This document shows, one piece after another, positions 25,487 to 34,086 of a DNA stretch of 64,000 bases. The notes under the pieces are model-generated. The model was given only the letters and a program-made list of their open reading frames with translations, did no database searches and had not been told where the DNA came from. How positions within the stretch are numbered: position 1 is the stretch's first letter; every line of letters begins with the position of its first letter. This DNA is from Arthrobacter oryzae. GTDB lineage: Bacteria; Actinomycetota; Actinomycetes; Actinomycetales; Micrococcaceae. The stretch is taken from positions 2,666,001-2,730,000 of the forward strand of contig NZ_CP132204.1 in NCBI RefSeq assembly GCF_030718995.1, given 5' to 3'. The position numbers and the translations under genes are program-made.

Positions 25487-26479
25487 ATGACCGAACCAGT
25501 TAGCACGTCCGCCGCGGCAGCACTCAACAGCGCCCGCAGGATCGCCGTCGTCGGCTCCGGCTACATGGGCGGCGGGATCGCGCAGGTCCTGGCCCTCGGC
25601 GGAGCCCGCGTGGCACTCGCCGACGTGTCCGCCGAAGTGGCGCAGAGCAACTACGACCGCCTCCTGGCGGAATCAGACCAGTTCGTGGCCGACGGCCTGT
25701 TCCCCGCCGGTTCCACCGAAATCCTGAAGCAGAACCTCTGGGCCGCCAAGGACATCGAGGAAGCCGTGGCGGACGCGGACTTCATTGAGGAAGCCGTCCC
25801 CGAAGTCATCGCCATCAAGCACCAGACGCTGGCCCGCATCAGCGCCGCCGCCCGGCCGGACGCCATCATCGGCTCCAACACCTCCACCATCTCCATCGCC
25901 GAACTGTCCGAGCCGGTCACCAACCCGGAGCGATTCCTCGGCGTGCACTTCTCCAACCCCTCGCCGTTCATCCCCGGCGTCGAAATCATCCCGCACGCCG
26001 GGACCTCGGCCGCCACCGTGGGGGCAGCCCGCGACCTGGTCCATGCCGCCGGCAAGCAGACCGCCGTCGTCAAGGACGTCACCGGCTTTGTCCTCAACCG
26101 GCTCCAGTACGCCCTGTTCCACGAAGCTGCGCAGCTGGTGGAGCAGGGCATCGCGACGGCGGACGACGTGGACACCCTGGTCCGCACCACCTTCGGCTTC
26201 CGGCTGCCGTTCTTCGGCCCGTTCGCCATTGCGGATATGGCCGGGCTGGACGTCTACAACTTCTGCTACAAGTCTCTTCAGACCGACTTCCCGGAGCGGT
26301 TCGCCACCCCGAAGATCCTCACGGACCTGGTGGACGCCGGAAAACTGGGCACCAAGACCGGTGCGGGTTTCCTCAACGTTCCCGCCGAGCGCACGCCCGA
26401 GCTGATCGCCTACCGCAACAAGGCCTACGTGGCCATGCAGCAGCTGCTCGAGGACCTGGGCCCCGCGCCCATCAACTAA
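25487..26479 (+). CDS. 3-hydroxyacyl-CoA dehydrogenase-like NAD enzyme
   Basis: A 330-residue member of the 3-hydroxyacyl-CoA dehydrogenase superfamily, which also holds L-gulonate 3-dehydrogenase and carnitine dehydrogenase. Seen: the Rossmann motif VVGSGYMGGGIAQ, SNTSTISIAEL, the catalytic region LGVHFSNPSPFIPGVEIIPH (His and Glu present) and KDVTGFVLNRLQYALFHEA. No beta-oxidation genes are near, and the neighbours act on sugars, so the substrate is probably a hydroxy acid such as a tetronate (inference). ATG 25487 lies 2 bases after the RpiB stop; an earlier in-frame start inside rpiB is unlikely. Confidence 0.82.
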   Translation: MTEPVSTSAAAALNSARRIAVVGSGYMGGGIAQVLALGGARVALADVSAEVAQSNYDRLLAESDQFVADGLFPAGSTEILKQNLWAAKDIEEAVADADFIEEAVPEVIAIKHQTLARISAAARPDAIIGSNTSTISIAELSEPVTNPERFLGVHFSNPSPFIPGVEIIPHAGTSAATVGAARDLVHAAGKQTAVVKDVTGFVLNRLQYALFHEAAQLVEQGIATADDVDTLVRTTFGFRLPFFGPFAIADMAGLDVYNFCYKSLQTDFPERFATPKILTDLVDAGKLGTKTGAGFLNVPAERTPELIAYRNKAYVAMQQLLEDLGPAPIN

Positions 26480-26492
26480 CACAGGAGCAACC

Positions 26493-27260
26493 ATGAGCAC
26501 TTTCCCCGCGGAACGCACCGCCATCGTCACCGGAGCCGTCTCCGAGCGCGGCATCGGCCGGGCCACCGTCAACTACCTGGCCGCGCAGGGCTGGAACATC
26601 GGCATCATCGACCTCGACGACGCCCTGTGCAAGGCCGCCGCGAAGGAACTCGCCGCGGAGTACGGCATCAAGGCACACGGCGTCGGGGCCAACGTTGCGG
26701 ACGAAGCCTCCGTCCGGGCCGCGATCGACTCGATCGAAGCGGAGCTGCCGCAGATCGTTGCCCTGGCCAACGTGGCCGGCGTCAGCTCACCGGTCCCGTA
26801 CCTGGAACTGGACGCAGCGGAATGGGACCGCGTGCTGAACATCAACCTCAACGGCGTCCACTACGCCACCCGCCGCGTGGCCGAGTCCATGGTGAAGAAC
26901 CGGATCGGACGCATCGTCAACATCTCCTCCGTGTCCGCCCAGCGCGGCGGCGGCACGTTCTCCAAGACGCCCTACTCGGTGGCGAAGGCCGGCGTGATCG
27001 GGCTGACCCGTTCCACCGCCCGCGAACTGGGGGAGTACGACATCACCGTCAACGCCATCTCACCCGGCCCCATCGACACCGACATCATGGGCGGCACGCT
27101 CAGCCCGGAACGCAAGGAGGAACTCACCAGGGACCTCGTGGTCAACCGGGTCGGATCCACGCGCGACATCGCAGCAGCCATCGCCTTCCTCATCAGCGAG
27201 GACGCCGGATACATCTCCGGCCAGACGCTGAATGTGGACGGCGGACTCTACATGCACTAG
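26493..27260 (+). CDS. short-chain dehydrogenase/reductase
   Basis: A 255-residue classical SDR. Seen: the nucleotide loop TGAVSERGIGRA (a TGxxxGxG variant with a longer loop), the NVAG motif at ALANVAGVSS, the Ser in VNISSVSAQ, the Tyr-x-x-x-Lys active site in YSVAKAGVIG, and the usual C-terminus YISGQTLNVDGGLYMH. It may oxidise the starting polyol or a keto intermediate (compare threitol dehydrogenases). CAGGAGCAACC precedes ATG 26493. Part of the operon, 13 bases after the previous gene. Confidence 0.88.
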   Translation: MSTFPAERTAIVTGAVSERGIGRATVNYLAAQGWNIGIIDLDDALCKAAAKELAAEYGIKAHGVGANVADEASVRAAIDSIEAELPQIVALANVAGVSSPVPYLELDAAEWDRVLNINLNGVHYATRRVAESMVKNRIGRIVNISSVSAQRGGGTFSKTPYSVAKAGVIGLTRSTARELGEYDITVNAISPGPIDTDIMGGTLSPERKEELTRDLVVNRVGSTRDIAAAIAFLISEDAGYISGQTLNVDGGLYMH

Positions 27261-27272
27261 GGAAGGCCAGCC

Positions 27273-27404
27273 ATGGCACAGCACCAACCAGCAACATCCC
27301 GGGCCACCGGACTCCGCTCCTGGAGCCGCGAACGCCGGATCTACCTCGCCGTCGGCATCCTGGCCTGCATCGCCGGGATCATGATCATCGCGTTCTCCCG
27401 CTAG
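27273..27404 (+). CDS. 43-residue single-pass membrane protein
   Basis: A short gene between the SDR and the MFS carrier. It encodes MAQHQPATSRATGLRSWSR-type basic N-terminal residues, then one hydrophobic helix (IYLAVGILACIAGIMIIAFSR) ending at the stop. The ribosome site GGGAAGG lies 6-12 bases before ATG 27273, and it fills most of the 196-base gap between its neighbours. Proteins of this kind often attach to a transporter; the directly following carrier is the obvious partner (inference). I know of no named family. Confidence 0.6.
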   Translation: MAQHQPATSRATGLRSWSRERRIYLAVGILACIAGIMIIAFSR

Positions 27405-27456
27405 GACCTGAAGTACCCCCTTCGTGTGCAACTGATTTACTCAAAGAGGAGTTTTG

Positions 27457-28806
27457 ATGTCCCTAACAGCAACTTCCACCAAGGAGCTCCTGGATTCGCC
27501 GATCCTCAAATCGGCGATCTCCAAGGCCTCCTTCCGGCTCATGCCGATGCTGGTCATCCTGTACATCGTCGCGTTCCTGGACCGCACCAACGTGGGCTTC
27601 GCCGAAGCCGCGCTCGGTGTGGACCGGGGAGTCACGGCCGGGGCCTACGCCCTCGGCGCCGGGATCTTCTTCATCGGCTACGCACTGTTTGAAATTCCCA
27701 GCAACCTGCTGCTCACCAAGTTCGGCGCCAAGGTGTGGCTTGCCCGCATCGCCGTCACCTGGGGCATCGTGTCCGCGTGCTTCGCGTTCGTCCAGGGCGA
27801 GACCTCCTTCATCATCCTGCGCTTCCTGCTGGGTGTAACCGAAGCCGGCCTGTTCCCGGGCGTCATCATGTTCCTGGCGGCATGGTTCCCGAACAAGGTG
27901 CGCGTGAAGATGTTCGCCATCTTCTACCTGGCGCAGCCGTTCTCCCAGATGATGGGTGCCCCGCTCTCCGGCTGGCTGATCAACATCGGCGACCAGGTTC
28001 CCGGCGTGGCCGGCTGGCAGGTCATGTTCTTCGTCGAAGGCATGCTCGCAGTGGTGGCCGGCATCGCCGCGTACTTCTTCCTGATCAACAGCCCGCAGGA
28101 CGCCAAGTTCCTCAACCCCGGTGAAAAGAAGGCGCTGCTGGATGTCATGGCGCTGGAGGACACCGTGAAGGAAGAAACAGGCCCCCGCGGCGTGCTCGCG
28201 GCCATGAAGAACCGCAAGGTCTGGTACTTCACCGTCATCTACTTCTGCCTGCAGGTGGCGGTGTACGGCGTGACCTTCTACCTGCCGCAGCAGGTGGCAC
28301 AGCTGACCGGCCAGAAGGTGGGCTTCATGGTTGGCCTGCTGGCCGCCATCCCGTGGTTCTTCGGCCTCTTCGCCTGCTACTTCATCGGCAAGGCGGCCAA
28401 CACCATCGTCCGACGCCGCGTCTGGGGCACCGGGCTGTTCATCTCCACGGGCCTGTGCATCTTCGGCTCAGCCTGGGCCGGAGCCAACCACGTGCCCGCA
28501 CTGGGCATCATCTTCATCACCCTGGCGGTGTGCAGCTTCCTGTCGATCGGCCCCATCGCCTGGTCCTACCCGACGGCGTTCCTCACCGGAACGGCCGCCG
28601 CGGCGGGCATCGGCCTGATCAACTCGCTGGGCAACCTGGGCGGTTTCGTGGCCCCGATCCTGCGCACCACGGTCAACCAGGTCACGGCATCCGACACCGG
28701 CACCATGGGCGTCTACGCCCTCGGTGTGCTGCCGTTCCTGGCCGCCGCGATGATGTTCGCGACCAAGCGGTTCCGGAACAAGGCGGACGAACTGCTGGAG
28801 AAGTAA
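27457..28806 (+). CDS. MFS transporter, anion:cation symporter (ACS) type
   Basis: A 449-residue major facilitator with about 12 membrane helices. Seen: LDRTNVGFAEAAL in the first loop (ACS-family signature DRxNxxxA), FEIPSNLLLTKFGAKVWLARI, and a central loop at about 200-235. ACS carriers import organic and sugar acids (tartrate, glucarate, galactonate, 4-hydroxyphenylacetate) with protons, rather than neutral polyols. This hints that the operon's substrate is an acid. ATG 27457 is preferred to TTG one codon earlier; AAGAGGAG lies just upstream. Downstream gene begins right at its stop. Confidence 0.9.
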   Translation: MSLTATSTKELLDSPILKSAISKASFRLMPMLVILYIVAFLDRTNVGFAEAALGVDRGVTAGAYALGAGIFFIGYALFEIPSNLLLTKFGAKVWLARIAVTWGIVSACFAFVQGETSFIILRFLLGVTEAGLFPGVIMFLAAWFPNKVRVKMFAIFYLAQPFSQMMGAPLSGWLINIGDQVPGVAGWQVMFFVEGMLAVVAGIAAYFFLINSPQDAKFLNPGEKKALLDVMALEDTVKEETGPRGVLAAMKNRKVWYFTVIYFCLQVAVYGVTFYLPQQVAQLTGQKVGFMVGLLAAIPWFFGLFACYFIGKAANTIVRRRVWGTGLFISTGLCIFGSAWAGANHVPALGIIFITLAVCSFLSIGPIAWSYPTAFLTGTAAAAGIGLINSLGNLGGFVAPILRTTVNQVTASDTGTMGVYALGVLPFLAAAMMFATKRFRNKADELLEK

Positions 28807-29676
28807 GTGGGCACAGCCAAAGACACTGTCACCAACACTGTCACCGACACAGCCACCGACTCAGTCATCTACGTCGGCGTCAGCACCAAGATGTACCTGG
28901 GCTACCGGGACACCCTGGACTGGCTGGGGCGTCTGCGGCACGAAGTGGACTCCCGCCCGGCCCTCGCGGCCGGGCGGGTTGTCCCGTTTGTGATTCCGTC
29001 CTTCCCGGTGCTTCCGGCGGCCGCGGCACTGCTGGAGGGGTCGTCGATGGTGCTGGGTGCGCAGGACTGCGGTTGGGCTGACGGCCCGTGGACCGGGGAA
29101 GTGGCGCCGTCCATGCTGGCCGAACTGGGCGTCCGCCTGGTGGAGATCGGCCACGCCGAACGCCGCGCGCACTTCGGCGAAACTGATGCCGTGGTGGCGC
29201 TCAAGGTGCGGGCAGCGGACGACGCCGGGCTGACGCCGCTGCTCTGCGTGGGAGAAGACTCAGCGGGAGAAGCCGCCATTGGCGAAAACCCGGTGGGGGA
29301 AGGGTCCGCCCGTGACGCCGCCGTGGTTGTGTACGGGCAGATCCAGGCCGCCGTGAGGGGCGACTGGGGGCTGGCCTCGCGCTTGGCTATTGCCTACGAG
29401 CCTGTCTGGGCCATCGGCGCCGCCGAGCCTGCGGACGCCGGGTACGTGTCCGACGTCGTCAGTCACCTCCGTGCGCTGCTCGCCGGGGATGGGCTCCGGG
29501 AACTTCCGATCATCTACGGCGGGTCAGCCAAGCCCGGCCTGCTTCCCAGGCTCGGCGGCGTTTCCGGGCTGTTCCTGGGTCGCTTCGCGCATGACGCGAC
29601 GAACTTCGGCGCGGTGCTGGATGAGGCGCTGCTGACCGTCCCTAGGACGGAACAGACCGCTGGCACAGCCCGATGA
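28807..29676 (+). CDS. TpiA-like isomerase (EryH-like tetrulose-phosphate isomerase)
   Basis: A 289-residue triose-phosphate-isomerase-fold enzyme. Catalytic residues are retained: Lys28 in GVSTKMYLG, His in EIGHAERRAHFGE and Glu in AYEPVWAIG, plus the phosphate loop IIYGGSAKPGL. The usual Asn before Lys (NWK) is replaced (STK), as expected of divergent paralogs such as Brucella EryH (L-erythrulose-1-phosphate isomerase) rather than the housekeeping enzyme. An 18-residue Thr/Asp-rich extension (KDTVTNTVTDTATDS) precedes the barrel. GTG 28807 abuts the carrier's TAA. The 3' end overlaps the convergent nuclease-helicase gene by 35 bases. Confidence 0.82.
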   Translation: MGTAKDTVTNTVTDTATDSVIYVGVSTKMYLGYRDTLDWLGRLRHEVDSRPALAAGRVVPFVIPSFPVLPAAAALLEGSSMVLGAQDCGWADGPWTGEVAPSMLAELGVRLVEIGHAERRAHFGETDAVVALKVRAADDAGLTPLLCVGEDSAGEAAIGENPVGEGSARDAAVVVYGQIQAAVRGDWGLASRLAIAYEPVWAIGAAEPADAGYVSDVVSHLRALLAGDGLRELPIIYGGSAKPGLLPRLGGVSGLFLGRFAHDATNFGAVLDEALLTVPRTEQTAGTAR

Positions 29677-32600
29677 AGCCGCCCAGCTGCTCGAGGCCTT
29701 CGGGGTGGGTGGGCAGGTAGTTGGTCAGTTCGGGTGCCCGCACCACTACTGCCCGCCATTTGCCGCGGGACACCGCCACGTTGATCCGGTTGCGGGAGAG
29801 CAGGAATTCCATGCCGCGCGGGGCCTCGGCCACTGCAGAGCAGGCCATGGACACGATCACGACGGCAGCTTCCTGGCCCTGGAACTTGTCCACGGTACCT
29901 ACCCGGACCGCAATGTGGCCGGCGGAGTCGAGGGCGTCCCGGATCAGGTTCACCTGCGCGTTGTAGGCCGCGACCACCAGGATGTCTCCCGGCCCCAGGG
30001 GCCGGCGGCCCGCCTCATCATGCCAGGTCAGGCCCAGGTGCCGGCCGACCTGGCGCACCACTTCGGCGGCTTCCTCCGGCGAGGACGTGATGTTGCCGCT
30101 GTGGGGCACCATGACGGTTTCTATTCCGGCGGGGACACCGGCCAGGAACCGCAGGTCCGCAGCGCTGGCTGACTGCAGCCTGCCTTCGTAGGAGAGTTCC
30201 GAAACGGCGGCGCACAGCGGCGACGCCATCCGCCACGAATCCGCCAGGAAGTAGCCGAGTTCCGGCGGAAGGGTAGCGTGGCCCGCCGAAATCCAGCCCA
30301 GGGCGGATTCATTGACCGGCTCCGGGTGGGTGCCCTGACTGACCTGGGGGAGCTGCTGCGGATCGCCGAGCAGCAGCAGCCGCGGGCTTGCCTGCGCTAC
30401 GGCAAGTGTGTTGGCGAGCGAGAACTGCCCGGCTTCGTCGATCACCAGCAGATCCAGGGACCCTGCGGGTACGGTGGCGCCGGTCATGGTCCAGGCGGTG
30501 CCACCCACCAGGGCGCCGCCGGGGGAACTGAGCAGCCGGTCCACGTCGGCGGCCGCCCGGTGGTCCCAAGGCAGGGAACCGTCGTGCTTCACGTCCTTGG
30601 CGACCCTCCGCGGGTCCACTCCGGCTTTTTCCACGGCGGTGCACAGCAGGTTCTCCACCACCGCGTGCGACTGGGCAACGACGCCCACTTTCCAGCCGCG
30701 GGCCACGAGCCGCGCAATGACATGCGAGCCGACGTGCGTCTTGCCGGTGCCCGGAGGCCCCTGGACGGCAAGGTACGAATGGTCGAGCGCCTCAACGGCT
30801 GCGGTGATGGCGTCAATGAAGCGGTCCAGGCCGCTGCCCGGTGCGGGGAGCGGACCGTTTGTCACCAGCCTCGGTGGGATCCGGCGCACCAGGTCCAGCG
30901 CCGGATGCTTCCGGAAGGAGGGCTTACCCGGAGCCTCTGCCGAGCCGTCCGGAAGGCCGGCAGCGACCTGGTCAGCCAGCCGGGCCAGTGCTTCCTCCAA
31001 GCTCTTGGTGGCGACGGGCTGGTCTTCCGTGAGCGCGATGGGCAGGCTGTTGTGCGGTTCGATCTTCCGGTGCAGCCTGTCCCGGATCACCACCGTGTCC
31101 CTGCCGTTTTCATGGCCGAGCTCCAGGACCTCCGTACCGAACCACCCGTTACGTCCGGAGCCGTCGCTGCCCGTGCCCTCCAGTCCGGCAGGCAACGGGC
31201 GGTCATACATCCGGAACCACTTGCTGCCCTCGCGCAGGTCCGAACCGGCGCTCACCGTACCGGTCAGCTGCACCCTGCGCTCCGGGAGCCTGGTGCCCAC
31301 CCTGTGCCAGTCGTTAAGGATGCGGGCCTCCTCCACGAGGAAGACGTTGCGGTCCTGCTGGTGGGTGTCGGGGCCGCTTTCGCAGCGGTCAAAGTGGGCC
31401 CACCAAAAGGCCTTGCGCTCGCGGCGGTGGTAGCTCACCGCGGCATCCACCATGGCAACAGCTTGAACGTCGGGATCCGGGCCGCCGAGCCCGGCAGCCG
31501 CGCGGAACTCCGTTGCCCGGCCGAGGAAATCCCTGATGGCGGCTTCCGAAGGCCGGACCACGGCACCGTCGTCGGAATCAGAAGCCGCCCGGCCTAAATT
31601 TCCCGCAGGACCGCCACTTCCGGTACGCCCGGCTCCGCTTGGCTGCCCGGCCCGTGCCGCGCCGATTCCGCGCTCCCTGGCCAGCCGCAACAGCCAGTTC
31701 CGGAGTTCCAGCGTGGAGAGGCAGTCGTATTCGTTGTAGTCGGAGATGCCGGCGAGGATGATCTCAGCATCCTCGGCCAGCCCGGCGTCCCGCGCTTCGC
31801 AGTAGTCGGCGTACGCCACCACCGAGGCTCCGGCGTCCTTCACATCCCCGGAGCGCAGGTTGCTGCCCATATAGAGCGGCTCGAGCTTCTTGATGCTGTA
31901 CGAGTTTTCGGAGATCCGGATGCTGTTCCGTACGGTCTGGTAGAGGTCCACGAGGAGCCCGTCCCGCAGCCAGTTGTCCACGGTGTCCTCGCCGGCGACG
32001 TGCATGACCGACAGCTTGCGGAGTGCGGTCTTCTCGTAGGCGGCGTAGTGGTAGACATGCATGTCCGGGTAGCGGCGCCGCCTGTCCTCGACGTAGTCCA
32101 GGAAATCGATGAAGGCTTCCTTCTCCGCCGCGCGGCTGTGGGCCCAGAACGGCTTGAACGTGGTTCGGCCATCCGGTTCCTGAGGCGTTTCGATGACCCC
32201 GAACAGGTACTCGAGGCCCCAGACCCCGGTGGCGCTGTCCTGCCACAGCGGATCTCCCTCGAAATCGAAGAAGATGTCCCCCGGACTCGGCGGGGGCAGT
32301 TCCGCCAGGGTGTTCTCCGGGATCACCCGGTAGCTGATGGTGTGCTGCTCACCCTCCTTGACGTAGCTGACGGAGCCCTCAGCCGTGCCGGAGTTGCTTT
32401 GCATCCTGGCTTGATCCTGCATCCGCAGCAGGGACGGGGTGGCGCCAGGCAGGGTTGCATCGGCCAGCTGCTTGACGGTGAAAATCTCCATTTCGTGAAG
32501 CTTCTTCCGCTGCGCCGAGTTCATCCGCGCCACCAGGAGGAGATCGTCCGTGGCCTTGACCTGTTCCTGGCAGTAGTCGCACCTGCCGCAGGCCACGACG

Positions 32601-33316
32601 CCCGCCGCGCCCCAGCTGACGGCGTCGGGCTGGTTGCGGTGGCCGGCCGTCAGGGCAAGGAACCTGTCCCGCCGCTCACGGAAGACCGGGAGGATATCGG
32701 CCAGGCTGTGGCTGCTCCGGACGTAGTCGAAGCCCCCTTCGGCGGTCTCCACCGTGGCACCCAGGATCAGGGTCACGGCAGGGTCCGGAGTAATTCCGGC
32801 CGCCAGCAGCTGGTCGCCGTAGGCGGCAAGCTGGAGCAACGCCGTCACTTTGGCGTGGCGTGCCAGTTTGGTGTCAAACACGGCGTAGCTGCCGTCGTGT
32901 TGTTTGACCAGGAAGTCGGAACGGCCGTGGAAGCGGCCGTCAAAGAAGGCCGCCTGGAACACAACGTCCGCCCCGGCACGCAGCGCATCAATGGATTCGG
33001 CATGCTTGGCCTGCAGCGTGGCACGGTCCATCGCGGTGGCGGCCGCGACGTCGTATACGCCGCGTCCGGTGGCCGGATTCCAAGGGCCGAACTCATCAAG
33101 GAACTTGTCCAGGACCTTGTGCTCGTGGATGTCACCAAGTTTCGCTGTGCGGGCCAGCATCTCGTCGGGCTCGAATTCGGCCTTGGCGGCCCTGCCCAGT
33201 TTTTCGTCGAGCTTGCGCAGCACCTGGTATTCGCACGTGGCCGCGATCACCAGATCGCTCGCGGAGAAGACCAGATCCTGCGCCAGATCCGGTACGTCCG
33301 GTTCAAGAAGAAACAC
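29642..33316 (-). CDS. TM0106-family RecB-like Fe-S nuclease fused to SF1 helicase
   Basis: A 1224-residue DNA-processing fusion. The N-terminal RecB/Cas4-type nuclease has Cys28 (ATCEYQ) and a distant Cys243-Cys246-Cys249 triplet (CGRCDYC), the spacing of the 4Fe-4S nucleases Dna2, AddB and Cas4. Nuclease residues are seen in GRSDFLVK, AVFDTKLARH and LLQLAAYGDQ. A middle region with FFDFEGDPLW and YHYAAYEKTALRKL looks like an RNase H/DnaQ-like exonuclease domain. The C-terminus is a superfamily 1 helicase: GPPGTGKT at 853-860, LLVIDEAGQFSL, LLGDPQQLPQV, GTVDKFQGQEA and NRINVAVSRGK. Likely repair or defence; GTG start. Confidence 0.88.
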   Translation of the reverse strand: MFLLEPDVPDLAQDLVFSASDLVIAATCEYQVLRKLDEKLGRAAKAEFEPDEMLARTAKLGDIHEHKVLDKFLDEFGPWNPATGRGVYDVAAATAMDRATLQAKHAESIDALRAGADVVFQAAFFDGRFHGRSDFLVKQHDGSYAVFDTKLARHAKVTALLQLAAYGDQLLAAGITPDPAVTLILGATVETAEGGFDYVRSSHSLADILPVFRERRDRFLALTAGHRNQPDAVSWGAAGVVACGRCDYCQEQVKATDDLLLVARMNSAQRKKLHEMEIFTVKQLADATLPGATPSLLRMQDQARMQSNSGTAEGSVSYVKEGEQHTISYRVIPENTLAELPPPSPGDIFFDFEGDPLWQDSATGVWGLEYLFGVIETPQEPDGRTTFKPFWAHSRAAEKEAFIDFLDYVEDRRRRYPDMHVYHYAAYEKTALRKLSVMHVAGEDTVDNWLRDGLLVDLYQTVRNSIRISENSYSIKKLEPLYMGSNLRSGDVKDAGASVVAYADYCEARDAGLAEDAEIILAGISDYNEYDCLSTLELRNWLLRLARERGIGAARAGQPSGAGRTGSGGPAGNLGRAASDSDDGAVVRPSEAAIRDFLGRATEFRAAAGLGGPDPDVQAVAMVDAAVSYHRRERKAFWWAHFDRCESGPDTHQQDRNVFLVEEARILNDWHRVGTRLPERRVQLTGTVSAGSDLREGSKWFRMYDRPLPAGLEGTGSDGSGRNGWFGTEVLELGHENGRDTVVIRDRLHRKIEPHNSLPIALTEDQPVATKSLEEALARLADQVAAGLPDGSAEAPGKPSFRKHPALDLVRRIPPRLVTNGPLPAPGSGLDRFIDAITAAVEALDHSYLAVQGPPGTGKTHVGSHVIARLVARGWKVGVVAQSHAVVENLLCTAVEKAGVDPRRVAKDVKHDGSLPWDHRAAADVDRLLSSPGGALVGGTAWTMTGATVPAGSLDLLVIDEAGQFSLANTLAVAQASPRLLLLGDPQQLPQVSQGTHPEPVNESALGWISAGHATLPPELGYFLADSWRMASPLCAAVSELSYEGRLQSASAADLRFLAGVPAGIETVMVPHSGNITSSPEEAAEVVRQVGRHLGLTWHDEAGRRPLGPGDILVVAAYNAQVNLIRDALDSAGHIAVRVGTVDKFQGQEAAVVIVSMACSAVAEAPRGMEFLLSRNRINVAVSRGKWRAVVVRAPELTNYLPTHPEGLEQLGGFIGLCQRSVPS

Positions 33317-33486
33317 TGTGCCTCGTTGCCCTAGAAGTTGGTCTGCTGTTGCTCTGATGGTGCCGTTGATGTCCTATTGCCAAGCTACCAAAGGCCCCTG
33401 ACAGTAATGATGCTTCGGCGCTGACGCTTCGGTGCGGCACGGACCTCTGGCCCGGGCAGGCCCGCGCGGCGTAAGGTCTGAGGAAC

Positions 33487-34086
33487 ATGACTGAACAGCA
33501 GCCTTTTGACGTCGTCCAGCAGTTTCCGGATTTCGAAGTGCGCCGCTACCCGGCGCACGCCGTTGCCGAAGTAACGGTGAACGCCCCGTTTGATAGTGCG
33601 GGGAACACCGCTTTTCGGCTTCTTTTCGGCTACATCAGCGGCCAGAACACCGCACGTGCATCCGTGTCCATGACCGCCCCGGTTCTGCAGAGTCCCGCGT
33701 CGTCCCGGAAACTGGCCATGACCGCGCCGGTGGTCCAGCGCGGTGTGCTCGGCGACAGCGAGTTCGTCGTGGCCTTCGTGCTTCCGGCCGGCATCACGGC
33801 GGAGACTGCCCCGGTGCCCAGCAATCCGGAAGTGAAAATCCGGGCCGTGCCCGGCTCCGTGGCCGCGGTCCTGGGATTTTCCGGCAGGGGGTCGGAAGCG
33901 GCGTTCGGGAAGCGGAACCATGACCTGCAGGAAGCACTGGCGCAGGCCGGCCTTCGGCCAGTCGGGGCGCCCCGGTTCGCGCGCTTCGACCCGCCCTTCA
34001 AACCGTGGTTTCTCAGGAAGAACGAAGTGGTCCAGGACATCGAGGAGTCGGCAGGACTCGCAGGCAAGGGGGAAGGGGCCTCATGA
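33487..34086 (+). CDS. SOUL family heme-binding protein
   Basis: A 199-residue SOUL/HBP-fold protein. Seen: the N-terminal FEVRRYPAHAVAEVTV, FRLLFGYISGQN, the strongly conserved ASVSMTAPVL and LAMTAPVVQ, and the C-terminal PPFKPWFLRKNEVVQDI. SOUL proteins bind heme or related hydrophobic ligands; bacterial roles are not established. The stop overlaps the deaminase start by 4 bases (ATGA), an unexplained but tight coupling. The 170-base gap to the divergent nuclease gene must hold both promoters, and I saw no clear motif in it. Confidence 0.9.
   Translation: MTEQQPFDVVQQFPDFEVRRYPAHAVAEVTVNAPFDSAGNTAFRLLFGYISGQNTARASVSMTAPVLQSPASSRKLAMTAPVVQRGVLGDSEFVVAFVLPAGITAETAPVPSNPEVKIRAVPGSVAAVLGFSGRGSEAAFGKRNHDLQEALAQAGLRPVGAPRFARFDPPFKPWFLRKNEVVQDIEESAGLAGKGEGAS

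Noticed and set aside
28807..29676. Housekeeping triose-phosphate isomerase
   Set aside because: Motif NWK is changed to STK, identity to TpiA motifs is loose, and it is the last gene of a sugar operon rather than beside gap-pgk, so a tetrulose-phosphate isomerase is more likely.
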